From Pyrocephalus nanus (taxonomy: Eukaryota; Chordata; Aves; Passeriformes; Tyrannidae): DNA of 64,000 nucleotides. Shown here piece by piece: positions 26,335 through 39,319 of this stretch. Below the pieces are notes generated by a model. That model did no database searches, was not told the origin of the DNA, and saw only the letters and a program-made list of their open reading frames with translations. Positions within the stretch are counted from its first letter, which is position 1; each line of letters starts with the position of its first letter. Made by a program: the position numbers and the translations under genes. Location of the stretch: assembly GCA_038380795.1 (NCBI GenBank), contig CM076262.1, forward strand, positions 69,088,629-69,152,628, written 5' to 3'.

Positions 26335-27284
26335 ATTTCATACATAAATCTCCTAGAAATGTGCACTACTGAGCTTTTTGTAAGCTTGCCTGCCCTTACC
26401 TGTGCAGCTTAAATTTAAAGTACTGGAAGAGTTCATTTTTCTGCAGCCTGAAGAGAAGGGAACTGTGGCAAGAATGGAGCCAATCCCTCTTTTTCCAAAC
26501 CTTACCTCTTAATTGAGATACAGAGATTTTCCCTAGAAACTGCTATTAAGAGTCAATATCCTTGTTAGCAGTAAATATTTGGGTTCCTTGTAATTAAGCA
26601 ATCTTTTGTCTTTGTCTGCTAGGACAAGGACAAGGTCTTTTCAACTCAGAATATTCTGTGAAATCAAGACTTACATAGTGGTTTCAGTTAGGTACTTTAG
26701 GGATACTTTAGATTCAGACAAAGAGAAACTTAAATTCTGTGTGAAGAACATGCTCTTTTTACTGCTCCCAAACAAGTCTAGAGAGACCCTAAATCAGCCT
26801 TTCTTGCCTCTCAGTGAAGCCTGTAAAAGTAAAAAGGCTGTATTTGGCTAAAAGTATTTCAGTCCTGTACAAGTGCCAGGAGAGAGATAAATGTAAATCT
26901 TTCATATCCACTTGGTATTGTTCTGTGCTGAACAATAATGCTGAAAATGGTTTGTCAGTTTGATTAATGTACCTGTTTCTTACACGGTAAACACTGCAGG
27001 AGGGTGTATTACTTTGAAGGAAGGTTGTAGATCCAAGGCAACTTAATTCTCTGGATTGCTTCTCAGAGAAAGTAATATATTTAATAAATATTATCAGAGG
27101 GTTGATAAGAGGAGCAATCCCTTGATTAAATATTTACCTTTTGAGAAATGTTATCTCTACTGTAGAAAGCACCCTAAAGCAACACGTTATGGAAGGGCTC
27201 AAAAAGCACTCCCAAACCCCAGAAACTACTAACAAACCTCTTGGATTAATCAGTAAATAAATAGATTTTTTAAACTATTATTTT

Positions 27285-27337
27285 CTCTCTATATGTGTGT
27301 ATATATATATTGTTTTATATATAAAATATAAAAATAG
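27285..27337. repeat. AT-rich simple repeat
   Basis: CTATATGTGTGTATATATAT followed by ATTGTTTTATATATAAAATA and further A/T sequence. The tract is degenerate. Confidence 0.8.
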
Positions 27338-29383
27338 GTTAAAATTATTTTTAAAATAATGGAGTGTATTTTCAAAAAGGTTTCAAAAAATACCTTAAAG
27401 ATGGATTTGTATTATTCTTTACATATATTTCTAAAGCAAACAGTTGAACTGTTTTGCACTGTGGTGTTTTTAAGATTACACCACATCTCAGTTCTTCAGG
27501 GCCATTTCTTTTTTTTCCAGATCTTAACAATGTCTTTATGTTCCCCACTTCGAACCACTGGCCATGCTGAGTGCAAATGACTTCATGGACTTCAATGAGA
27601 TTGTACTGCCAGTAAACAGAATTTTCACACAGCAGGGCTCTCTAACGAACAACCCTGTGATTTTAAAGCCCTTAACTTTTAGCCTTTTGTATAAAGTGTC
27701 TGCCCACCTATTGTAAAGTGCTTCCCTGGGTTTATTAGGATGTAAAATCATGTGCAAAATCACTGTTTTAAAAGTGCTGCTCCCTGGACATTTAATAGGG
27801 TTTTGGATGCTCCTTTGAGTGGCTTTTGTGGGAGAATTACCCCCCATGCAGCTTTGTGTGAACCAACACATATCCTTGCCAGAGTTAGAGCTCTGTACCT
27901 GAAGGAGCAGCTCGAAGTGATTGTAAATGGGGACCAGTCAAAACAGACAAGCTGTAGGTCAAAACCCATGTGCTTATTATTGTCCCTTGAAACTCAGTTT
28001 GAGAAGTTTGTGGGACCGGTGGGCAGGTAGTTCTGTCAAAAACTCAGAGTACCACCATCCATATGGAAACAAGGAACTGCCTTCCAGGAAACATAAAAAG
28101 TTTTGGAAGTGTTAACTTTCTTCCTCTGTGTGTGGGAACAACAGGACATCTAAAACCAAACATATGCTAAACTCATGTTAAGATATTTCCCAAAACAAAA
28201 GGATGTTTGTTGCCATTTAGGTGAAAACAGGACAGGTCAATATAAACTAAATGTTCAAAATCCAAAGTCAGCCTCTTAAAGGCCGAACAATCTATTCAGA
28301 GCAACTTACACAAATGCAGGTAGCTGTGTTTTATTTCAGAATTTGTTAGTGGTCCAAATCCCGCTGAAACTAGTTTGGGATGCATGAGTTGACACAGTTT
28401 GATTCCATTTGATCCCCCCATGTAAAGTCCTAGTGAGTCTCTTCTCACTAAGAGTTATTTTCTGAATGAGGTTGTATCCAATCTCAGTTACATGTGCTGA
28501 GAACACTGCAAAATGACACCGAGGAAACCGTGCACTCCTTGTTGTCAATATTTGTTGTATGCCAGGCTGACCTTTTGGATGATAATCTTTGTGTCTGTGG
28601 AGTGAAGAGAGATTGATTTTGTTGCTTTATTCTAATCACAGTGTAGCAGCACCTCACGCATTTGAAGGGTGTTCAGGAACTGAAATGCCAGTAACACAAA
28701 CAACTTTCCATCTGCTCCCAATTTAATCTGAATGAGCTGGGGATTTTATAGAGGAAGGTTATTTCTGCCACTGGCAGGAAAAAGGTGGTAATCAGTCAAT
28801 CAAAATGCATTGATTGCTCTAATTATTGCATCTTGAATGTTTTTTTTTTTATGAACCTTACTCACCCACAATTTAGTTGTGACATTTTGCTTCCTATCCA
28901 AGGCAAATCTATAGTTTGCAACAACTTTGACTTCATCAACAGTAACTTCTTTATTGAGAGTTAGAGCCAGAGCCACCAGTGGGTGCTGACAGTGTTTTAC
29001 CACCCCAGCTTTGTAAATTGGCTGGAAAAAACCTCAGTAAAATCAGTTTGGTCAACTTTCAAAGCTGCTGACAGCTGGTCTAGAGCTGTATCATCCCTCG
29101 TAGCACAGACTGAATATTACACATAAACCAAACTCAACTTTCATGTGTGGACTCCAGGCTTTATCTGCAGACTTTGATTTCTTTGATGAACAAACTATCA
29201 TTTTGTTATTGTTCACTGGCACTGCAGCAATAATTCATGTAGGGGAGAGTGAGCAGGAATCCATTTGGATTTGTTTCTGGGCCACAGTCTAAATCCTGCA
29301 TTTGTTCATTATATTTTTGTGTAAGTAGCACTGCTTCATTTCTCAGTGTCCAAGGGAGATAGAAACTTAGGGGACTAAGAGTT

Positions 29384-29519
29384 AAAAAGAAAACAAACAA
29401 AAAACAACATAAAAACAAAACAAAAACAAACAAACAAACCCCACCAAAACCCACCAATCAACACACAGAAAACACACCCCAAAAAAACCCCAAACAGCAA
29501 ACCCAAAAGCCCCCAAACT
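29384..29519. repeat. A/C-only low-complexity tract, ~135 bp
   Basis: This is a long strand-asymmetric tract, first AAAC-type (AAACAAACAAAAAACAACAT) and then C-richer (CCACCAAAACCCACCAATCA, then ACACACCCCAAAAAAACCCC). G and T are almost missing for 135 bp on the + strand. A minus-strand frame through it codes for a low-complexity phenylalanine/valine/leucine stretch without meaning. Confidence 0.9.
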
Positions 29520-30173
29520 ACTTCATGGTACTGAGGAAACGCAATGTAGAATTTTTTTTCCCCAAGAGAAGCAAGTGTAAAATCAGTCAGGCTTTACCTG
29601 AGTGCAAATGTGAGCCCACAGAAAAATTGATTCCAGGTTTAAGGTCTTAAAAATATTGACCCTACAGAATAAGCAAACAGGTACTTGAAAACAAATTAGT
29701 AGATGGTTGTGTATTATTTCTCTGAATTGAAACCCAGGGTTAGGGATTAAATAGCTGAATAGCAATCATTTTGCAGAGATTGATATTAAAGAAGCACCAT
29801 TTTCTAGCAAAAGAGCACATTTGCATAGTAGTTTAATTATGAATGTGTGCAAAAGGCCAGTGGCTTTCAGGTGAAACCTTTAGTGATGCTGCTGTTGGAA
29901 CACGAATCTGTTATGGTTTAACAAATATAACCCAGATCAATCATGCTCCATCTGAAATAATTATGAGGGACCTTACAAGCAGAATAAAATGAGTACTGAA
30001 ACAATTAGTAGAAATAACGACTAAACTATTTTCCATGAGAAAAGTGCCTCTCTAATCGAATCACCTATGCATGAAGCACAACCATGCTGCCAGAACTCAG
30101 CTCAGCCATGAATTTCAGGGAGATAAGAGCAGAGTATGTTCCACAATAATTGAGTATTTTGCTCTGGAAAGGG

Positions 30174-30743
30174 TCAGTGAATGTCCCTGTAGATGAGAGG
30201 GGACCTCTGCTCTGACTCAGTGTGACAATTGGTGAGGACAAGGAACCAGGGCTGGTTGTCCAGCCTGAAGCAAAGCAATCTGCCCACTGATGTGGTGTTC
30301 AAAGGCTGGAGCAGACCTGAGGCAAGAGTGACATAAATGACGGACTTGCAAAGGTTCATTTGTCTCAGGGTTATTAATGAGAGAAGGGGGAAGCTGATGC
30401 TACCACAGGAGTTTGCCCAGAGAGAGCCAGGGAAGGAACAGAGAGCTTGAAGTGGTGAGGCTGAGAACTGCTTTGGCAGCTGGAGAATTGCTCTGCCACT
30501 GCTTCCCTGCACCCTGGTGAGTGCCCCCATCCTGGGAAAAAGAAAAAAAATCTCTGCTTTGAAAAAAGTGCATCTTGATGTTCCCTGAAATGAGCCAGAC
30601 TGCTGAGTTTTAGGCCTGTGACAAGAACTGCGAAGGCCAGAGTGACCTGTCATGTTGACACCTTGACAGCTGGCTCCAATCTTGTTGCTCTGTAGCTCCT
30701 GCTGTGCCTGGATTTGTGGGGATTGAGGACAAGGTGGCTCCAA
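30174..30743 (-). other. 189-codon open reading frame, unrecognised, probably chance
   Basis: An uninterrupted minus-strand frame lies in a locally G+C-richer segment, where stop codons are rarer. The translation is rich in serine, glutamine, leucine and proline, with no recognisable domain, no signal peptide at the start and no repeated pattern. There is no clear splice site at either end and no nearby polyadenylation signal that would define a transcript. It is listed only because it is the second longest frame here. Confidence 0.15.
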
Positions 30744-31650
30744 AGAGAGGGCAGAACACTGGTTTGTTTTGCATTGCCCTGTGAAGTCATCCTGGAAGGG
30801 ATGTGCTCTTCTTCCTCAAGGGATAGAGAGCACCAAGCACAGGTTTCTTGTGGCTTCAATAAAAAGCCTCAGATAAAAACTGTGAGCCTTTTACAAATTT
30901 TGAAAGCTTGAGAGCTAAAATTTCAAGTGCACTGTAAGTCTGTGTCCTTTGATCCACAACATTCCTGCAAGCCCTGCTGGGCAGATGAAGGCTTGGACCT
31001 GTGAAGAAGTGTGGAGGATCAGTGAAGTGGAAATTAGCTATTTAATAAGAGTCAAAAAGTAAATACTTGATAGGATTTTGAATTTCAAACAAGCTTTGCA
31101 ATGTCTGCTGCTTTCAAAGAGAAATAAAATTACCTTTAGCCATGTGGAGTCCAGCGTGAAAACTTATAGAAGAATATTCTGGAGTGACAAAGTGACTATT
31201 TCAGACACACTCTTGCAGTAACAGAAACAGCTCAAGGAGCTACAAATGAAAAATCAAACTGAGAGCAGAGCTCTAGAAGCTGAAGATGTGGAAATGAATT
31301 TTATGACGACTGCTTGAAAATGTCCAGTGATGTGACATAGATGTAGTTGTTGAAATTGTAGTGGGCTCTGACAGATCAGTTGATTTGATCTTGTTCCTGA
31401 GACTGGGATTCTGCTCTCAGAAAGGAGCACATCACCTTGGATTTTCCAGTTTAGCAAGTGTGGTTTTGTGGTTTCAGAAGTCTCCCACATTGACCCCACA
31501 TGGATGGATGGAACCAAAAACCTCCAAGGGAAAAAGAGAAGATAATTTTTCAGCTTCCTCTCTGCAAGACATAAAAACACGTATATCCTTGTAGCTACAA
31601 CTCGTTATTCAGAGAGCTAGTTCAAACCTCCTGCTGCTCACCAACCCCCT

Positions 31651-31737
31651 CAGAAAACAAAAACCAACCAACCAAGCAAAAAAATCCAACAACAACAAAA
31701 AACCCGCAACCCAGAAAACCCAAAAATAGGCAAACAC
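31651..31737. repeat. A/C-rich low-complexity tract
   Basis: CAGAAAACAAAAACCAACCA leads to ACAACAACAAAAAACCCGCA and AACCCAAAAATAGG. It is of the same type and strand as the tract at 29.4 kb. Confidence 0.88.
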
Positions 31738-32458
31738 AGTTGAGTTTAGGTGTTATATTCTTGAGCTAGGAGGCCTAGTCCTCTCCTACTCTTGGTTCTG
31801 CCCTGGACCACAGAAAACCCTCAGTGAAAGCCTCTCTGAAATTCAGATTTGGATCAGTGTTTTTTAGTAAAGACAAGCAGGCTGTGGGTTACCGAGGTGG
31901 GTAAAGCAGCACTGGATAGAAAACAAAAGGCTGACATTTAGAGCTCTGCATTAAGGCCCATCTCAGCCCTTTTCCATATAAAAGCAGCGTTGTCACAAGA
32001 TTTACTGTTCCCAAACCCGTGTTGCCATTTATTGCGTTCTTTGCCAATTAAAAGGAACAAGCTCTAGTGCTTGTTTCCTCCAAAGGTAAATCTTTTTATC
32101 TGCCTAATCCTACAGGCCTGTGCTAGCTCAAATATTGCCTGACATAAACTCATGTTTGTAAAATCCTCACCCTCTCTCTAAACCTGCAGCAAGCCAGGAT
32201 ATTTTAGGGGAAGCAATGGAATCAGCAAAGGTTCTTTATGGAATATGCCCATGGGACACTTGTCAGAATATAACATTTTAAGAAAGGGTCCAGTGATCAG
32301 ATTTTCTTCTGCAAAATATATGTGGACCCATAATATTGCTGGCATTGACCAGCTACAAATTAACAGGCACTACAGCAAGGAAGATTCAGTTTAATAGTTA
32401 AGACCACACCTCCACTCCAATTAGTGTAACTCAGTCAAAATTATTCTCCCTTTTTTTA

Positions 32459-32477
32459 GTGTGTGTGTGTGTGTGTG
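32459..32477. repeat. (GT)n microsatellite
   Basis: An uninterrupted GT run of nine and a half units follows a T7 run. Confidence 0.95.
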
Positions 32478-32760
32478 ATTTGTGATAAAAATACAGGGAG
32501 GGTTTTCCTCAATAATTTTACATTAGAAGAATACCGAAGTTTCCTGTAGCTGCAGACTTCTTTTGCTTTTTTTCTTTTAATGCTGTTTTTTAGAGTATTC
32601 TCAAACCTCTGCTCTTGTACTTTTGGAATTTATTAGCAAGCTATAAAAATAAAGGAGAGGGGGAGGTAATCTCTGAGACCCTTGGTGTGAGCTTAGAGCA
32701 CAGGTTTTCAAATAAATGTTTAAAGAGTTCTGGCCCTGACTTAGAGTGGTCTGAGAGATA

Positions 32761-32784
32761 AGTAAATACTGAAGTAAATACTGA
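32761..32784. repeat. Perfect 12-bp tandem duplication
   Basis: AGTAAATACTGA is repeated exactly, twice in succession. Confidence 0.93.
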
Positions 32785-34113
32785 TATTTACCAGTAATCA
32801 GTTACAGGGGTATTAAATGTAACGTTCCTAAAAGAATTCCTGAAAGAAAAGAGCTCCTGTGAAGTTGTCCTGTTTACATGATGTCTGTAGGCTGACTTTG
32901 AAATAAATGTCAACAAGGCAAATTTGTCCTCAAACTATGTTTTTTGACAGAATTGGGCAGAAGTAGGAGGGAAAAACATCTTGTCCACCTTTCTGTGGCT
33001 ACAGCATATGGTTCTTATATTTCTTTTAAATCACTGCTATGGTAGGGTGGATAGAACTCCTCTCTGATCCTTCCATGACTTAGCAAGCTCACCTTGAAGC
33101 AAAGCACAGTTGTTGTCCTCGTCTCCCTCTCTTTAAAGCTTTGCATCAGCCTCACAGCATTTTAATTTTCACCAATCCATTTATTAAGCTTGAAAGCCTC
33201 TACACTGAGCTGAATGGATCTTCATCCTCTTGTTCTGTGCAGCCTTGGTGATGCATGAGAGCTGTAAACTCACACCAGCCCGGGCTGAGGCAGTTTTACA
33301 GCCCCAGAGTGTGGCCACAGAAAGGCAAAGCAGCTGGAGCACATCCCACTGTTTCACGTTCTTGGCTGTTGATAGTTCTGCTCAGTGCACTGATGAATAT
33401 TGGTTGAAGTAACATATAATTAGTTGGTCTTCCTTCACTAGAGAACTCTGTCTTTCCTGAAGAAAAGTTTTCTTTTGGAGGTCTAAAACTGCACTTGTTT
33501 TTTAGTAAAACTGACCCGGGAGGATTTGTGTGGGGAGACAGCAATTACAGCAATTAATTACTTGGAAAGAGCAATTCCTCCCTCCTGCATTTCCTCATCT
33601 AGCTGGTTCACAGTCCACTGTCTTTTTATCTCCCTTTTTTCAAGTACTAACCATACATCATTGTTATTTCTTCCCCCTGCCCACAAAACAAACGAGGGAG
33701 CTCCCGGCTCAGCCTGTGTCCTACAGAACCATCATTAAGTGCCACACGAACCGCTCTGCACTGGAGTTCCAGCAGAAAAGCATTCAAAGGATTTGCTGAG
33801 GGGATCTGCTCCAAAGCAGAGCTTTGAACTCTCCCCTGTTGCCTCCAGCTGCACTTTCCAGAGGTCACTGATGGCTCACTGGGATGCCCCGGCTTATCCA
33901 AGGCAGCAGAACTTGCTGAGGGGCAAAGATGTGCCTTCAGGATCCATCTCCCCACTGTCACAAGCACCAACCCACTTGCAAGACAACCTGATCCTCGATT
34001 CCCACCGCACTGATGGGTTCGGAGATCATCCTGCACCCTTTGATTCCTTGTTCCTTGCTTCCCTGCAGGCAGCAGGGTCTGTAGCCTGGATGAGAACCAA
34101 CCTTTCTTAGGCT

Positions 34114-34133
34114 AAAAAAAAAAAAAAAAAAAA
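34114..34133. repeat. A20 homopolymer
   Basis: Twenty consecutive A bases follow a G+C-richer 400-bp segment. There is no AATAAA within the preceding ~40 bases. Confidence 0.94.
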
Positions 34134-35079
34134 GTGGCCTTAAATTAATGTGTGAGCTTTGTTTGGAAGAGTTGTCTCCTAAATAGTTCAACTTGATGAA
34201 ACTGGTGACCTTTACAGCTTCCCTGTCCCCATTTCAATAGAGTTGCTGTACAGGTAATTTTTTTAATAATGCTCTACGTAAACTAGCCTGACTCTTAAAT
34301 CCCATTTTCTTTAGCTTTCACCTGCAGCACTTGATCTTTTGTAAATGACATTGGCTTTTAGCAGAACATTTTCCCAGCACAGTCTTTGCCGTGTCCCTTT
34401 TATAGTCAGCGTTAGAAATGAAATTACCTGGAAAGCAATATTTCCTCTGCTTTAGAGGCAAGACATGAGCTAAGCTTATAATCAGTAAAACAAAAACGTA
34501 TCTTAAAGTGAAACACCTTGCACTCCCTTATTTCTTCAGACAGAGAAAAAAGGCTGCCCACTGTGGAAAATAAACACTTTGAAATTTCAGACTTCCTCAA
34601 GTGTTTCTGTCTAATGTCCTTGGCCGAGTCAAGTGCTGCATTTATATATAAAGTAGGAACAATAAATCATTACACTTCTACTAGAGAAAGACTGAAGAAA
34701 GCTAAGGATTATTGCAGGTTTTTTTGTTTGAGAAAAGTATATAATGATTCAAGCTTTATATTGGAAAACCAGATTTCTTTAAATTGGAAAGTAGAAAGCT
34801 CGATTTCTTTCTTTATTAAGTAAGTAAATGCCAGCCAAAATATTAAAGAATATTCCAGTGTTGTAAGGGTTTATGACAATAAGTTTAGAATTTCCAGATT
34901 GTCTGATCTATCAAGGAACTCATAATTGCAGACATTTAGAGTTTTTACCAGGGTTTTACTGTGAGATTAAGGGGGTTTCTTTGTCAGATATGTTTCACTC
35001 AGAGACTTTAGAAAAACTAAGCTGTTCTATGCCTTTTATACATGTAATACAGGAATTTAAGGCACCTCTTTTACTCCCC

Positions 35080-35101
35080 AAAAAAAAAAAAAAAAAAAAA
35101 A
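35080..35101. repeat. A22 homopolymer, longest in window
   Basis: Twenty-two consecutive A bases after TACTCCCC. No polyadenylation signal precedes it. Confidence 0.94.
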
Positions 35102-38100
35102 TTATAGTTTTACCAATGGTTTTAAAATTTTAAGAAACACTTTCTGAATTTTGCAGAAGTACTTAAATAGATGGGACTAAGACCTTACCAAGGCTGATTT
35201 TAAATTCTGGTAGGAGTTAGTGCTGTTTGTTTAGTTTGATTTTCATGTATTAGCCTTAGTCTGTTCAATATACTATTAGAGCTGTTATTCAGCAGGTTTC
35301 TGAAACACATTGGAACATACATTGTGTCTTGCCATTTTTAAATAATAACAGTTCATTTAATCTGAATTTCTACAAAACCTCAACAAATCATTGCAGGTTA
35401 CAAATACACTTGGGAGAACAGGCAAAAATAAACCATTTCCTCCTGGCTGACAATCAGTGGCCCTGCTGCTGTAATTAATGTGTTAATGTGCTCAAAGCCT
35501 GCCTGTAATTTTTGTCTCTGTTCCTTTTTGTCCTGTGAAAGAAACTGGAGGGACCTGCTTGCCTTCACAGATGTGAGTCCTGCAGTGAGGTCCATTTTTT
35601 TTTCCTAATTTCCAATATTCCTAGTTGCAAGCTGAGAGAATCTGGGAGGTGTGAAGGAAGACTCCTCAGTTTTGTGCTTCCCTGTGTAAGTTCTCAAAGT
35701 TTTGCCACAAGCTGTGGGACAGAGGGGGATTTGTGCTGCTCTGTATCTACATAGAGGTGCAGTATCAGGTTAGGTCTCAGTAAAGCCACAGAACCTGCCA
35801 AACAATACCAAGCTTCTCCCAGAGTGCAGTGGACCAGCAACCACTGGTACCTGTAGCAGCTGGAGGGTCTGTTTTGGCTGTTAAATTGCTCTCTAACTAA
35901 AAGCAGTAAGAAAAAAAAAACCCTCCCCAAATTTCTTACCAGAAGATTACGTGAGAACATAAAATCCTGGCAGTTCATAAAGATTTAATTAAACATGCTT
36001 AGTTGTCTTCCATAATGCATTAACACAGTGAACTCTGAGTCCTCCTTCTCCCAGTGGAAGCTTTGAGGATTCTGTGTTTGCATCTTCTTACGTCTCTCTT
36101 TGTCTGCAGATCAGCCCAGGTCACTAATGGTGTGTGACAAGCTGAATAAAAATGGTTAAATCCTGCCAGCAGAATATGAACCTCTTCCAATTACCTCCAA
36201 AGTTGCTTATCAGTTATATTTTTCTGTTGTTGGAAGAATAATTATGATAATCCAACAAAGGAGGAATGCTTTTTGATTCTTTTAATTTTCTCCATTTATG
36301 CTGTTAGTCACATCCTTTCTCCAAGCACTGCCAGAAACGATGTTGACCCCATTTCTGTGCTGCTGTAAGATACTTGACTGTATTTTCTAATGTCCAGTGT
36401 GTACAAAGATACCAATCCTTGCCAAATTGGCTGCACCTTTCTCAATAGGTGGTTTCGTGGCACACGTAGCAAGATAAGATATTCTTTGTCTTGACTTCTG
36501 TTCCTGGTCCAGCTCTGTAGGTCCATAAAGTCTTTAAAAAGCAGGCTTATAATTATTTAATGTTCCTAGCTGAGTTTGTCCCTAATTACGGGTTTTTTAT
36601 CCCCTGCAGAAAGAGGGATCCTGCCTTGTATTGACTTCCCTATGTTGCTGTTGTATTCCCAGTAGCTTTCACAGAAATAGCCTTCCTAGAGCAGTATTAA
36701 CTTGTAGTGATTATCTGATAGTGTAATGCTGTATTTTGGGAATATCAACTCCCACAGTCTCATCAAAAGATGATGGGCCTCATTATTCCAGGGAACGTGT
36801 GAAGCAGGGAATGGCAGGTATTGCAGGGATGAGGACACTGTCATCAGTGCTGAACCTGTGCCTTGCACATCCACCCAAAGGACTGCAGGGGCACTTCCAG
36901 GGTGTTTCTTCTGGGGGCTCACCTGGATGTTTCGGAAAACACTGACATTCCATTCTTTTGTACTGTAGCATTAGCCACAATCTAGCTAACACTAAAACAG
37001 TGCCGTGGTGAATATATATAGTTATTACATTGTTGTCACAATCTCAGTTTTGTGACTACAAAAGCTGCAGCTTCTTCCTTTGGCCCTGTGCCCCACCTGT
37101 GCAATAATTCCTAAAAGTGCTGTGGGAAGTCTGGGTGAAAACTTAGTTGCCAGTGCACAGCCAGCACCACGCAGCAGAAAACTGCTGGGCTACCCGGCAA
37201 AATTAATTTATTTCAGTGGGTTCGTTAGTCTGCTATGCTAATTAGAGAAGAGAAGGATTTAGGTGCCCAACCACAGATAGCTAAAGCTGTTTTCAATGCA
37301 CTAGGCCTGGCCTCCAGCTGCAGCTCCAGACTCATCTCCCAGCACTCCTGCCTGGTGTCTGCAGCCCTTTAGAGCATTCCCAGAGTTCTGAGGCACCTCA
37401 CATGGCACAGTTCATCTCTGTTCTACACCCTCGGGCTGCTGAAGAGTGAATTGTTCGGACTGCCATTAAAATCCGAGGTGCTAATTACCCCGAGCAGTCG
37501 TTTGACATTCGAGAGCTGGGTTCCCTTCTGCTCTGTGTCAGCACAGGAGAGGGAGGGTTGGCGTTCTCCTCCTCCTCCTCTCATTATTCAGCATGTTCTG
37601 CACACACCCTCCAACCTCATTTCCAAAGGTGTTCTCCAGGATGAAAACACAGTGCAAAAATAGCAAGTGTTACACGCTGTGCCGTGAGTTTTTATGTTGG
37701 CAGCACAAAACTTGCATGTGAAAGACACTGTTATTGCTATTTCTGTGCTGTTCCTGGTGGGGCCAAAGTTCTGATCTCCTGGGAGTTTGCAGATGAGGAT
37801 GCTGGTGGGATATGAAGAAAGGTGGTGCCTGTTTTCCTCCCTCTTTCTCCCAGTCTTTTTTCTTCTTTCTTAAGCTGTCAGGAATGAAAAGAGAACACAG
37901 TCTTTACCCAAAAATAAGGACTTCATGAGATGTTTCACAGGCAAACAATGACAAATGAACATATAGCTAGATCTGACAGAACTGAGAGACATTCTTTTAA
38001 TGGATAGAAAACTATTAAAAATGCCTTAAAAATAACATTTAATCAGATCCATTAGAAGACTTTGTTTTCACTTCAGTTCTTTAAGCAAAGGCTTGATATC

Positions 38101-38102
38101 CC

Positions 38103-38129
38103 TTGAATCAAATAGCATATTTGATTCAA
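38103..38129. repeat. Perfect 11-bp inverted repeat, 5-nt loop
   Basis: TTGAATCAAAT at 38103..38113 pairs with ATTTGATTCAA at 38119..38129 around AGCAT. The stem is AT-rich and sits in unique sequence. Confidence 0.9.
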
Positions 38130-39292
38130 AAAAGCCCTGTGTTTAATGTGTGAAAATGAACAGCCTCCCCTGCTGTGGCTGTTTGTGCACAGGTAACGTG
38201 AGGGGAAATTTCTACCAGATTCCCATCTCTCTGATCCTCAGCAGCCTTTTCCCTCCAATCGCAAAAGTTGCCTGCTCATGCTCTGATTTTATCACTGATA
38301 CCTGAAGATTCATTTCCAAATAGAAGGTCTTTAACAGCTTTATAGATTATTTTCACATTTGTGATCTGTACAACAGCACCCTACAATTTTGAAGCAAAAT
38401 TAAAAAACTTAATTAAAAAAAATGTTAAAACCAGGCATTTTTACAATTTTGGGAAAAACATGTATTTTCCAGATGTTTTGGTTCAAATCTCCCTTTTAAA
38501 AAGCCTTTGCTTTGATGATCACACACTTTCTGCTGAAAAACATTTCTTAGAAGATTTCTTGCCAGATTTGTTTATGTTAAGGGCAACATGCAATGCAAAA
38601 CAATCACCTACCGTCAATATTGAACACTTCATTCAAATCATATAAATATGATTAGCCTGAGATTGTAATTTGCTTGGAAAAATATGGTAGTTTTTTTTTA
38701 ACATACCCACTCATTACACATGAAATAAGAAACAAACCAATTCCACTAACTGAAAAAAATCAATGAGATCACATTACATGTTATAATTCCATCTGTGGGA
38801 TTCTGTCCTGCTCTGGGGACTGAAATGACAATTTTAATTGACCCAAGAATGCAAGTGAAACATCTCAATAAACCCCAAGCTTAATGAGCAAGTAAAATTG
38901 CAATTAAATTTTGATCCATTTCTGGACAAACAAAGCAGCTGCCATTGATTCACTGGCCCCAAGAGCACTGCCTTCAGCACAGGCACCTTTTAGTAGGTTT
39001 TCTCGTACTGCTTTGGCAGTGTGAGTACAGAAATATGGGCCAAAAGATCAAAACCAACCCTCTGGATGCAAATAATAGGGATAGGAAATGCTAGAAATAG
39101 TTTGAGTCCTCTTTAATGTAACGTTTTTTTATGGCCCTTTTTCCTCGTTCAGTCTGAGATGCCTAATATCATTACATCAAATCTACAATGAGATATTGTC
39201 AAAGACTGGAGCTTAACTAATAGGATGAAGGATAACTTTGTATTTCTACACCCAGTGTTGGTATGTGGGAGTGTGCTGGGGGTGAAGGTGGC

Positions 39293-39319
39293 AGGAGGAG
39301 GAAGGAGAGAGGGAGGAGG
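39293..39319 (+). repeat. 27-nt pure GA tract beside TATAAATA
   Basis: AGGAGGAGGAAGGAGAGAGG plus GAGGAGG is an unbroken purine run. The next bases are TATAAATAAA (39320..39329). The pair could be a core-promoter-like arrangement or coincidence. Confidence 0.85.

Noticed and set aside
26916..26937. 8-bp inverted repeat TATTGTTC/GAACAATA
   Set aside because: Short enough to be expected by chance.
28800..29003. 67-codon minus-strand frame with regular-looking composition
   Set aside because: Too short, with no family match that I can name and no splice or transcript signals.
33647..34110. Overlapping 129- and 123-codon frames on opposite strands
   Set aside because: Antiparallel frames in a G+C-richer segment are a composition effect; neither has a recognisable domain or splice sites.
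38480..38491. GGTTCAAATCTC, like a tRNA/SINE B box
   Set aside because: No A box at the right distance upstream and no cloverleaf can be drawn.
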